Assembly (NCBI RefSeq): GCF_000090795.2
Contig: NW_003546245.1
Coordinates: 416,380 to 480,379 of the forward strand
Direction of reading: 5' to 3'
From: Amphimedon queenslandica
Lineage: Eukaryota; Porifera; Demospongiae; Haplosclerida; Niphatidae
DNA: 64,000 nt
Positions 44,509 to 54,356 of the stretch are shown here, in pieces. Each line of letters opens with the position of its first letter. Positions within the stretch are counted from its first letter, which is position 1. Below the pieces are notes generated by a model. It saw only the letters and a list, made by a program, of their open reading frames with translations, was not told the DNA's origin and did no database searches. The translations under genes and the position numbers were made by a program.

Positions 44509-46913
44509 CTACACATAGTCATCATCATTTAAACTGTCAGTGATCTGAAACACTTCACTAACAGATCTATTCAAGTTAAGTGAAGTAACGTTTTCATAAT
44601 CTGGATCTGTTTCTGCTACTATCTCTCTTTCAAGGCTTTCAGTTGCAAGATTGCTCTGAATGTATGAGTAGTAATTCTCATCATCACTTGTGCTTTCAGG
44701 AGGAGAAGGGAGAGGAAGGTTTTGTTGAGTTTGCTGTTGTTCAACAATAGTTATGTAGTATGGCAATTCATTTTCTTCCCTTCTGGCAGCAGACTTTGAG
44801 TTTCTGTTCTTTATCCTCCTAAAAATGATAATGCAGAAACCTAATATGGCAATGAGGATTAGACTGATGAGGAGGAGAATAGTAATCAGTACTGCTACTA
44901 GAACATTAGTATGATATTCTCCAGGGCTTGTTGACGTTGGTTGAGTGATATATGTAGTGCTGGTTAAGAAATATGATGATGACAGCATTGGTAGTGTTTC
45001 TTCCAAAGTCTTGCTCTCTATATGACAAGATAAATGCATAATAATGAATGTAATGAATTGTTGCTGGTTTACTGCTAGTTGCTGATGTACCACTAGTCCT
45101 GGAAACAGCAATACTGGTATTAGCAGTACTAATGCTCCTGCCAATGGAGTGAAAACTATTGCTTGATGCACTATTTCTTCCTATATATATAGCAGACTAG
45201 CAGTAGATTATGCTTAATTGGCAGTACTGTTGGGTTTTCCACTGCTTTTTGCATGCCAGCTTAGCTTGTTCAGTAGAGCTTTGTAAAAACCCTGATGCAT
45301 GTTGCATAAAAATTTTGAGCTCATTCCAATCAAGTTTGGATTTTTTACAAATTTTTTAAAGTTGCTCCAAAATTAGACAAAAGTCCTTGTATAAAGGTAC
45401 AGGGACTATTGCCAGATTTTGCCAAAATTGAAGAAGAGAGAATTCTCAATTTTTACAATTTTTAAGATGCATATACATGTATTTATGTTGTGTAGAAAGT
45501 TTAAGCTCATTCTGATGAAAAATGAATTTTTAAAGCTTCTTCAAAAACCATTCACATTGTAGTGCTTGTTGGCTCATGAAGTGTGCTGTTTAGCTGGCTT
45601 AGCACACTTTGTGGGAAACCCTGCAGTACTTGAATTACCTGATACACTTATTACTGGAGTTACCAATGGAAAATTATTATTTCTGTTACCAAGCATCCAT
45701 GAAGAAACTGTTGATAAAGATCGACCCATGACAGATACATATTTATTACGTGGCCCGTTGTCTTTTTGCACAAGAAGACTCAACCTGTCTGAGGTAAATA
45801 TACCAAAAATGTCACCTTCTTTAAACTGGAGTGGAGTGTTAAGAGTCAGTTCATAAAGATTAGTACCAATCATTGTAGAATTCCTAATATCAGCTAAACT
45901 AGATCCTTTTTTAGTGTATAAGAAACTTGAAAAGTGCCATATTTGGAACTCTGGCCATTGAGCTGGAAACCAGTTATTGTTGATGTCTTCTGCAGGTACA
46001 GCTCCATAGATCCATTTATTGATAGACCCATTGCAAGTAAATTTCATTTGTGGAAATATGATTTGCAGTCCAGATCTTATGGTTTTGGTAATCTCAGATA
46101 GTAAAAAGTACTCTTTAATAATTGAAGCATTGATTGAATTGGTACTATTAACACAGTATCCATCTAATGATAGTAAAATAATTCAATGATACAGTGAGTG
46201 TGTGTCTTACCTGTTACTGGATATACTAATATCAACTGGTCAGTAGTTGAAGGACTACTCAAATCAATTTGATATTGATTAATTGAAATCTTTTGACTAC
46301 TCATGAAATTGATTCCGTCAATGTAGCATACTGCAACAGCACACTCTTTTTTTTCTGGTTGTGATACAGCTAACAGGTCTCCACTCATTACTGGTATAGG
46401 AGGATTGAGTGGATATTCAAACACTCCATTAGTACTGACATTAGAGGTAGAGTAATAGATGACTCTTTCACTACCAGCCACTGCATAGTATTGATTAGGA
46501 TTATTGCTGTTCCTTCTAAAGGTCCGAATGCTAGGAAACAAATCACGAGTGCCAGAGTTTCTTTCAACATCAATACCCAATACAAGACTGGTAATGCTAG
46601 TAGATGAACAGTTGAACTGATACTCTTCAAGTATTCTAAGTTCATTGCTTAATTTTGTTTTTATCAAAGTTTGCACTTTATTTTCAGCTCTATCTGTGAT
46701 CAAAGGTAGCTCCATGAATTTATTTGTACATTCATGCACCTCCAGACCTGTCATAAGCAACTCACAATATAAAGTAGCCATACAGTTCATCTTGTACCTT
46801 GGTTTAAAGTCCAAAGAAGTAAGAACAAAACCAACACTAGAAGCATCTTCACTCTTGAGAAAGAACAGCAAAATAAAGGACAGATATCCTACTATAGTTA
46901 CACCTCTTAACAC
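44509..46913 (-). CDS. Receptor A: two-module single-pass surface protein
   Basis: First of three tandem paralogues. The N-terminus MLRGVTIVGYLSFILLFFLK is a signal-peptide candidate. By comparison with B and C, an intron at about 46843-46750 probably joins it to LEVHECTNKFMELPLITDRA, although the frame is open throughout. Module 1 reads YQFNCSSTSITSLVLGIDVE, YYSTSNVSTNGVFEYPLNPP and VMSGDLLAVSQPEKK. Module 2 reads KFTCNGSINKWIYGAV, PEFQIWHFSSF, MIGTNLYELTLNTPLQFKEG and DIFGIF. Several N-x-S/T sites are present. After an intron with a repeat element come a short stalk, a transmembrane helix (VLVAVLITILLLISLILIAI) and a cytoplasmic tail with YYITIV, YYSYIQ and DPDYENV. No known family is recognised with certainty; the module resembles one I associate with sponge and cnidarian surface proteins. 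Likely a cell-surface sensor or recognition protein (inference). Confidence 0.7.
45230..45620 (+). mobile_element. Short element with inverted ends and one 186-bp unit (hAT-like MITE candidate)
   Basis: The left end reads GTTGGGTTTTCCAC. The right end reads GTGGGAAACCCTG, the approximate inverse. The 8 bp outside each end are CAGTACTG and CAGTACTT (7 of 8 alike), which fits the 8-bp target duplications of hAT transposons. Inside are TTAGCTTGTTCAGTAGAGC, one repeat unit with a decayed palindrome and TAGTGCTTGTTGGCTCATG. There is no coding capacity. It sits in an intron of receptor A, a few bp from the splice donor after module 2. Confidence 0.55.
46145..46240 (-). repeat. Identical 96-nt block, copy in receptor A
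   Basis: Exactly the same 96 nt as 48329-48424 and 50551-50646. It covers the end of module 1 (ILVYPVT), a full 47-nt intron (46164-46210) and the start of module 2 (GYCVNST). Confidence 0.95.
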
Positions 46914-47071
46914 TTAATGGGTAGAATCATCAGCTATGTTTATTCATTACTGCTGGCATGCATGTAGGCTTGTGTTCTTCAATAATATTTGTTATAACTC
47001 TACAACAATATTGAAGACACATTACTCATATAATTATTAGCAATATAGACATAAAAAATTAGAGCAAGTTG
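46914..47071. other. Gap between receptors A and B
   Basis: 158 bp, AT-rich, without a recognisable E-box or repeat. It must contain the receptor A promoter and the receptor B 3' end. Confidence 0.4.
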
Positions 47072-49052
47072 TCATTGAGGCACTTCGATATCTGGGATAG
47101 AAGGCATTGCTCCTTGCTTAGTGGCACCATTAATTTGAGCAGCTGCTAAATAAACCGGGTTCGGCAGCAAACTGGATCTATTTGGAGGAGGACTGCTGGA
47201 AGATGCCCCTTGCTTAGTGGTATCATTATTAATTTGAGCAGCTGCTACATAAACTGGGTTTGACACCATACTGGATCTATTAGTATCTGGAGGAGGACTG
47301 GAAGATGCCATTGAGCTGTATAATTCATTCTTTAGCACTAAATCATGATCCTTATTAACAACTTGTGCATGATAGACATCCACACTGTTTGCACTGTATG
47401 CTATATTGACACTAGTTTTTATCTGTTGCCGCTTCCTTTTCATTGCTATGTAATAACCAATGACTGATGTGAACACCACTGATACTAGTACTGCAATTAG
47501 AATGACTAGAACAGCAGCAACAATGCCACCTGTTGGATTTGATGCCGCCTCTGGTAAAGTTGGAAAAACAAACGAAGAATCTATTTATAACAAATAAAAG
47601 AAATTATATTTACACCATACGTAGCTTACTAGTCAAACTGGACATGTAACTACTGTGTATAATTACCACATTGCTAGTATATGTAATACTGCTGGTAGAT
47701 AAAGTTTTGCTTGAAGCAGTGGTACTCATAGTATTAGCTGTAAATGAAGAAACGCTTGAGGACACCATTGATGTTGTAATGGTAATACTCGTAGTGGAAG
47801 TGCCTACATAAAAAAATGAAGCTAATAACAATGGATGTAGTGATTTTACTTATTTCAACTGTTACTAGTGGAAAGTCGTTAGCTCCTTCTGTGTGTAGAG
47901 CATCAGTAATTGTTGATAGAGGGTTAGCAGCACTGCCATCAACACGCAAGTTTATTGGCCCACTCTCTTTTTGTTCGTATAAATATACCTGATCTCTTGG
48001 AATGTGCACACCAAATATGTCTCCTTCTACAAACTGTAATGGGGTCTGAGGAACAAACTGATAGAGATTAGTACCAATCATTGTATTAGCATTAACTAAA
48101 CTAGATCCTATTTTATTGTAATTGTTTGTGCCTTGTTGACGCCATATCTGAAGCTCTGGTTCAGCTTGATTTCCATTCCCAATGCCTCCAAAGATCCATT
48201 TTGTGATTGTTCCATTGCAGGATAACACAATCTCTGGATACAAGAATTGCCTGTCTTGATTAGGTAGCTTTGATTCATGAATCATAAGAGCATTTTGTTT
48301 AATAACTGAAGATGTTATTAAATTGGTGCTATTAACACAGTATCCATCTAATGATAGTAAAATAATTCAATGATACAGTGAGTGTGTGTCTTACCTGTTA
48401 CTGGATATACTAATATCAACTGGTTTGTTGTTAAAGAATTTCTTAAGTCAATTGTATTGTCATTTAACATTTCTGAATTACTTCTGAAACTAATTCCATC
48501 AATGTAATAGACTCTGACAACACTATCACGTTGTTCTGGTTGTGATACAGCCAACAGGTCTCCACTCATTACTGGTATAGGAGGATTGAGTGGATATTCA
48601 AACACTCCACTAGTACTGACATTAGAGGTAGAATAATAAATAGTCCTCTCACTACCAGTCACTGCATTGTATCGATTAGGATTATTACTGTTCCTTCTAA
48701 AGACACGAACGCTAGGAAACAAATCACGACTATTAGTGACTCTTCTGACATCAATACCCAGCATAAGACTGGTTATGCTAGTAGATGAACAATTAAACTG
48801 ATACTCTTGAAGTATTCTTAGTTCATTGTTCATGTCATTCCCTTGTTCCATTACTTGTAATCTTTCTGCTCTGTATGTCACTAGTGACAGATCCATGAAT
48901 CTCTGTGCACATACTTGCTGTCCCTGGACCTGCTGTAGAATACCTAGCAAGGAGTGATGTTAAAGACCAAAAATAAGCAAATTTCAATTACTAGGGCTGA
49001 ATAAAAAGGTACTAAGAAAAAGAATAATGTCAACTAGTAACAGCTTCATCAT
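47072..49052 (-). CDS. Receptor B: two-module surface protein with two NPxY tail motifs
   Basis: Exon 1 (from 49052) gives the signal peptide MMKLLLVDIILFLSTFLFSP. Exon 2 starts after a phase-1 intron with ILQQVQGQQVCAQRFMDLSL. Module 1: YQFNCSSTSITSLMLGIDVR, YYSTSNVSTSGVFEYPLNPP, VMSGDLLAVSQPEQR. Module 2: VLSCNGTITKWIFGG, PELQIWRQQGTNNYNKIGSS, MIGTNLYQFVPQTPLQFVEG, DIFGVHIP. A separate exon (about 47805-47632) codes a Ser/Thr-rich mucin-like stalk (TSITITTSMVSSSVSSF). The transmembrane helix is VAAVLVILIAVLVSVVFTSV, followed by MKRKRQQ as a stop-transfer. The tail holds a direct duplication with NPVYVAAAQIN and NPVYLAAAQIN, each an NPxY motif used for PTB-domain binding and endocytosis, after SSPPP stretches. 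It differs completely from the tails of A and C. Confidence 0.72.
48329..48424 (-). repeat. Identical 96-nt block, copy in receptor B
   Basis: Same as the block at 46145-46240, including the 47-nt intron. Sequence on both sides diverges at once. Confidence 0.95.
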
Positions 49053-49273
49053 CGGCTTGTCAAAGGAGTGGCTTACAATTGGAAGTTGTAGCTATTTTAA
49101 CTATTGTACAAATATTCTATATTAAAACAACTGACAGTGAACAATACAGCAGCAGCATACTATCAGTCAGTAGCAACTGATTGACAGTTGCTAATACAGA
49201 GTAGCATGTTTATAAATACAAAATTATAAATTATACACATTATGGATGTTAATTCATCTTGGTCTCCTTTGTT
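49053..49273. other. Gap between receptors B and C
   Basis: 221 bp, AT-rich. No gene or clear motif seen. Contains the B promoter and the C 3' end. Confidence 0.4.
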
Positions 49274-51235
49274 CTATATGTATTCTTCATCTTCATTAGT
49301 TATGGTAGCTGTGGCACTTGAGTCGACTGCAGGTTCATCTGAAATTGTTGAGTACAACTGGTTACTTAGCTCACCAGCAACTCCATAGCATTGATTTATT
49401 TCTGTTGTTATTTCAATGTCACTTTGAAACTGAATTGATTCATATTGCGGCTCATTTGAATCATCATTAAAAGTGACACCTCTACTTGTTGGCTTCCTCG
49501 TCCTTTTAAAAACTATACAAAGGCAAATGATAATCATCACCATCACAATGAGGAGCATTCCGATTGCAATACCACCAAACATGGCTACGAGTACATTTAA
49601 GCCTTCTTCACCCGTTGGAGTTGGAATAGTACTTGTTGATAGTGTAATTGTGGTTTCAAATGATGATGAAACAATAGTAGAGCCTAAAACATGTACAATA
49701 AATATAGAATGCATGCTACAAATAAATCCTCACCACTTAATGTTTCAGTGCTTGATTCAGAGTTGCTACTAAAACTAGTGGTAGTAACACTTGTTCTGTA
49801 TGAACCTAAAAAAGAAATTAAAAGTACATTAGAAATACAAAAGCAGTACTTGAATTGATGCTACTAGTGCTCAAACCACTTGTTATACCAGTGCTGCTTT
49901 CTATTAAAAATAATAGATACGTGGATCATAATACCTAATGGAAATCATACCAGTTATGGTCGTATAAATAGTTCCTTTAGAAATGTAAGTAGATATATAA
50001 GTTGAAACTGCTGCTGAAACAGAGTTTCCACTGAAGATGCAACCTATAGGCAAAAGTAGGCATAGAAATTAGTTTTATACACTCACTAACTACAGGTGTA
50101 ACAAGGGGGAAATTATTTTCTCCCTCTTCTAAAAGAAATAGACTTTCAGGAACTGATCTTAAATTAACAGGTCCACTTAGTTCTTGCTCATGAATAAGAA
50201 TCTGACTTGAGTTAGCTCTTGGCACATAAAGGCCAAATATATATCCTTCAAAAACTACCTCTGGGAACTGAGGAACAAACTCATAGAGATTAGTACCAAT
50301 CATTGTATTAGAACGAATTGTAATAGTGCTAGTTTTTCTAAAACCATTCTGCCCTATTCGGTTCCAAATTTGAAACTCAGGTGCTTGATTGCCATTCAGA
50401 AGTATTGCACCAAAGATAAATCTATTAATGAGTCCAGTACAACCAAATGTCATCTCTGGATACAAGCGCTCTATGTCATCACCTACAAGTTTTGATTCGT
50501 GCAATTGCAGAGCACGTTCTTTAATAAATGACACATTGATTGAATTGGTACTATTAACACAGTATCCATCTAATGATAGTAAAATAATTCAATGATACAG
50601 TGAGTGTGTGTCTTACCTGTTACTGGATATACTAATATCAACTGGTCAGTGACTACAGAAATATCTTGGAAAGATGAGACTTCTGGTGTTAGATCCTGGC
50701 TGCTAATAAAACTGACTGCTTCGTTATTAACGTAATAGATTCAAACAACACTCTCATTTTCATTCAGCACTGATATGGACAATAAATTACCTCTGAAGAC
50801 TCTTATAGGAGGATTGAGTGGATATTCAAACACTCCACTAGTACTGACATTAGAGGTAGAATAATAAATAGTTCTCTCAGTGCTGGCCTTTCTTTCATAT
50901 TCACCATACTCATTTAGCTTAAATATTTGGACTTTAGGAAAAACGTGACGATCAGTATCAGTTCTGACATCAATACCCAATATAAGACTGGTTATGTTTG
51001 CTGATGTACAATTGAACTGATACTCTTGAAGGACTCTTAGTGTATTATTGAGAGGATTTGCAGCTATTTCACTATTTTGACCAATTCTTTGTGCTCTGTA
51101 TTCTACGAGTGACAGGTCCATAAATCCATGTCCTACAGCTCTTGCAGCAATATCTGAGAAAAATATTAAAATTCAAAGGATATAAATGATTTATTTACTT
51201 AGATATAGCAAGCAGCAGAAAAGAACCCAAACCAT
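49274..51235 (-). CDS. Receptor C: two-module surface protein with an in-frame stop in module 1
   Basis: Exon 1 codes a signal peptide, MVWVLFCCLLYL, joined by a phase-1 intron to NIAARAVGHGFMDLSLVEYR. Module 1: YQFNCTSANITSLILGIDVR, YYSTSNVSTSGVFEYPLNPP, VFRGNLLSIS. At about 50743 a TGA interrupts the frame where B has CGN-type Arg (B: DSVVRVYYIDG; C: ESVV, stop, IYYVNN), after which the frame stays open to the block end. Module 2: TFGCTGLINRFIFGAI, PEFQIWNRIGQNGFRK, MIGTNLYEFVPQFPEVVFEG, YIFGLYVP. Several short exons code a Ser/Thr stalk. The transmembrane helix is VLVAMFGGIAIGMLLIVMVM with IIICLCIVFKRTRK. The tail has PQYESIQF and QLYSTISD. If the stop is real the allele makes only a truncated secreted fragment; sequencing error or a null allele are alternatives. 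Confidence 0.65.
50551..50646 (-). repeat. Identical 96-nt block, copy in receptor C
   Basis: Third copy of the invariant exon-intron-exon block, including the 47-nt intron. Confidence 0.95.
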
Positions 51236-51902
51236 GGTCAGAGTAGAGCTAATTATTACGTATTACTGATAGGAGTGGCCAATTTATGTAACTTAATACT
51301 TAACATTATTATGCATGCAAATTTTTAAAATTGTACTCGCACCACGTTGCATCATAGATCTAATCAGTGATAAAAACTTAAGTTCAACTTAAAGCATTCA
51401 GTGAACAATGAGCATTCTCAGAGAAAAACAACATCATTATGAAATGCTTCAACGAGTTAGTTTTAATCTATGTCTAAGAAATAAAAATTGGCAAATCACA
51501 TGCAAACAATGCCAGCAACACAGGAAGAAACACACACAAACAAACAAAGATGAAATAGATAACGAGATCGCGCCCCCGCCGCCTCAAAAAGTTGTTACGA
51601 TAGTAATTAGACTAGGTTTCCATGACAACAGCAATGTGGGCGTAGGCTCAAGGGCGGGGTGTTGATCACGTGACCTAACTTAAACCCAACCAAGTCTCCA
51701 TATACCCACCAGCAAGAACTCATACCACAGAGTGAGCTCAAATTGTACATTCTCCTTCAGATCTAGACTCCTCCTTCTCTCCTCTCTCTCCATTCCTTCC
51801 AGTAGAGCAATAGGTTTGAGCTGCAGGAAGAGGTTATCCACTTAGACTGTTGGAACTGGTCCTTATTGCAAGACTACCCTGAGAGAGGGGAGAGGCTCAG
51901 CT
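51236..51902. promoter_or_regulatory. 667-bp intergenic region, receptor C / ZZEF1
   Basis: The largest gene-free stretch in the window. It has a CACGTG at 51667-51672 within GATCACGTGAC, a local GC-rich segment (CGCGCCCCCGCCGCC, near 51569) and a pyrimidine-rich tract near 51770-51800 shortly before ZZEF1. An 85-codon open frame at 51408-51665 shows no recognisable protein and looks like chance. Confidence 0.45.
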
Positions 51903-52236
51903 ATGGGTAATCTTCCCTCTCATGTGGCAGGAGACGATGATCTTGTCGATTTTGAACTAGAGAAAGCTGTAAGTCTCAATCAATGTCCCTTGACGCCATT
52001 TTTACTCTAGACACAGAAGTCTGAAGACCAAGATAGAGGTATGAGGCTTGGATGGGTATCATCAATGCAGTGTTGTAGATTAATAGATTTCGTCTCATTA
52101 TATTTGACCATACCCATTGGGTGTTGCATATTTCATTTTATTATTTTCGTTATATATAGAGGAGAATTTATTTGATTTCAGTATTCTCACCAACATAGAG
52201 GCGCTACATAAAGCAATAGCTTCGTTAAAGTGAGTC

Positions 52237-52270
<34 letters not shown>

Positions 52271-53147
52271 GTTTTCCTCAACTGAGAAATCAGTTATTAC
52301 TATCAATACACTTCTTATTAATAATTATTATTATTGGCTGGCCTTTTTTTACACCTTATAATGAGAAAGAAATGAGACTAATGAGTATAATCTTAGTCTA
52401 TAATTTTAATCCCCTCCCCTCCTCTCTCCCTTCTTTCTCCTCTTATTCCCAGAGAGCTACCAACATCAGAGATACAAAGAAAGAAGAGTGACATAAGACA
52501 ATGGCTGAAAGGGCTCAGTGACAGAGGAGAGGTAACAAAGAGAAATTTGTACTATGTAGAGTTGTTATGAATGTACATGTATACATGTACTTTTATCAAT
52601 ATGCTTCTTGTTATGATTAGCATTAAAAGCCTGTGTGTATTTTTATGCTTTTGTTTAGAAAACTATAGGTATTGCACAGTTTGTTGACTTCTTGACAAGT
52701 AAAAGCATCAGCAGAGAAGAAGCTGTAGAGGTTAGGGACCGTTTCACTATTAAATGATATGCTGTTATTGTTTTATCATCATCATCATCATTATTTTTAC
52801 ATTGTTATCATTACCATCTTCAACATTATTATAATTCCCCTTGTTTTATTTCTTCTCTCTCTCTCTCTCTCTCTCTCTTATATTTAAGTTTTTTAATGAG
52901 CTTGATCCGGATGGCGATGGAAATATCGAAGTTACATTTGTACTACAGGTAAATTTATTTAATTAAAAAGGACATACTTTAAATATTTATTGGTATGTAA
53001 TATACAATTAAAATGTACATGATACAAGCATGTGCATGCTGTCTATTATTATTATTGTTTTCTTGAGTAGATGCTAAAAGATAAGAAGGATCAAGATTTG
53101 AAAGGCGCCTTGGTACCATGCAACATGCTTCCAGGTAACCAAATAGC

Positions 53148-53186
<39 letters not shown>

Positions 53187-54298
53187 ATTGATTGTTTGTA
53201 TGTTTATTATTAATTCACAATATTCTAGGCTATGTTGATATTTATTTGACTGAGAAGTCAAGCGTTTATCCAACTAACCTGGGACTTGAAATAACTAAAG
53301 TAACCCTCTCTCTTTCTCATACTTCATTTTGCTGCTTTCTCTCCCTTCCTTAGTTCCTCCGAAGGCATAGAGTTGATTCCTCTCATTTATCATCGTCAGT
53401 TGCTCTCAGTCAGATGAGCAATATCCTAGAGTCAAGAGAGAGGCTAGCTAACGGCCGATTCTTTTCCTTCAAAGAGAAGAGAGAGGACAAAATCTCTCTT
53501 GAAGATCAAGAGAATGGAGAGGAGGAAGAGGGTCACAGTAAAGTCCTTGTTTCTAAGTGTTACAGCAGTATTGCTGTCTCCTCTAATGAGAGAACAGCGT
53601 CAAAGTGAGTGAGTATGTTTGGGTGTAGTTATATCAAGTGTTGCATAGTTTGACTGATAATTCTATGGAGACGTATTGGCAATCGAATGGATCACCACGT
53701 ACACACTGGATTAGGTAATATATCTTTATCTGCAAAATAATAGTTATACACAATATAGTACATGTACTCTTAAGTTTTAAATATGTAGGTTTTGAACATA
53801 ATGTAGAAAATTTTAGCTGGTTTTCAATCACAATTTTTTTGACCTAGTGAACGTTCAAAAAACTTATGATTGACAGTTACATAATCAATGTTCTTATAAT
53901 TATTTTCTCTTTTCCTCTCTCTCTCTCTCACTCTTTTAGAGTTCAAATGTTGTCTGGGATTAGATTAAAGAATTTCTCAGTTGGTCTCTCAACCTCTGAT
54001 GACAGTTACATGCCAAAGACAATAGCCGTATCTGTTGGTAACTCACCCTCTAACCTTAAAGAAATCAAGCAATACAGCATACCAAGGTACCCTCTATTAA
54101 TAATAATACTGTACATGTACATGTGTTAAATGTACATGTACATACTCGTGTGTACATGTGGATTGTATGATATTTAATGTATGGTCATGGTATGGTACGT
54201 GTGATAGTGTGTGGTTTTTTGTTTCGCTTTCTATTTTTGTTTTTTTCTCATCTTAAATACTGCATGTACATGCATACATGTACATGCAGTATTTAATT

Positions 54299-54356
<58 letters not shown>

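Noticed and set aside
46164-46210. C-terminal KTHTHCIIELFYYH shared by receptors A and B
   Set aside because: This is read-through of the conserved 47-nt intron, not protein sequence; GT..AG borders and the phase show it is spliced out.
46388-46645. Second minus-strand frame inside receptor A
   Set aside because: Out-of-frame shadow of module 1; the in-frame translation matches the paralogues.
51408-51665. 85-codon open frame in the receptor C/ZZEF1 gap
   Set aside because: No recognisable domain, odd composition, lies in a promoter-like region, and no splice partner was evident.
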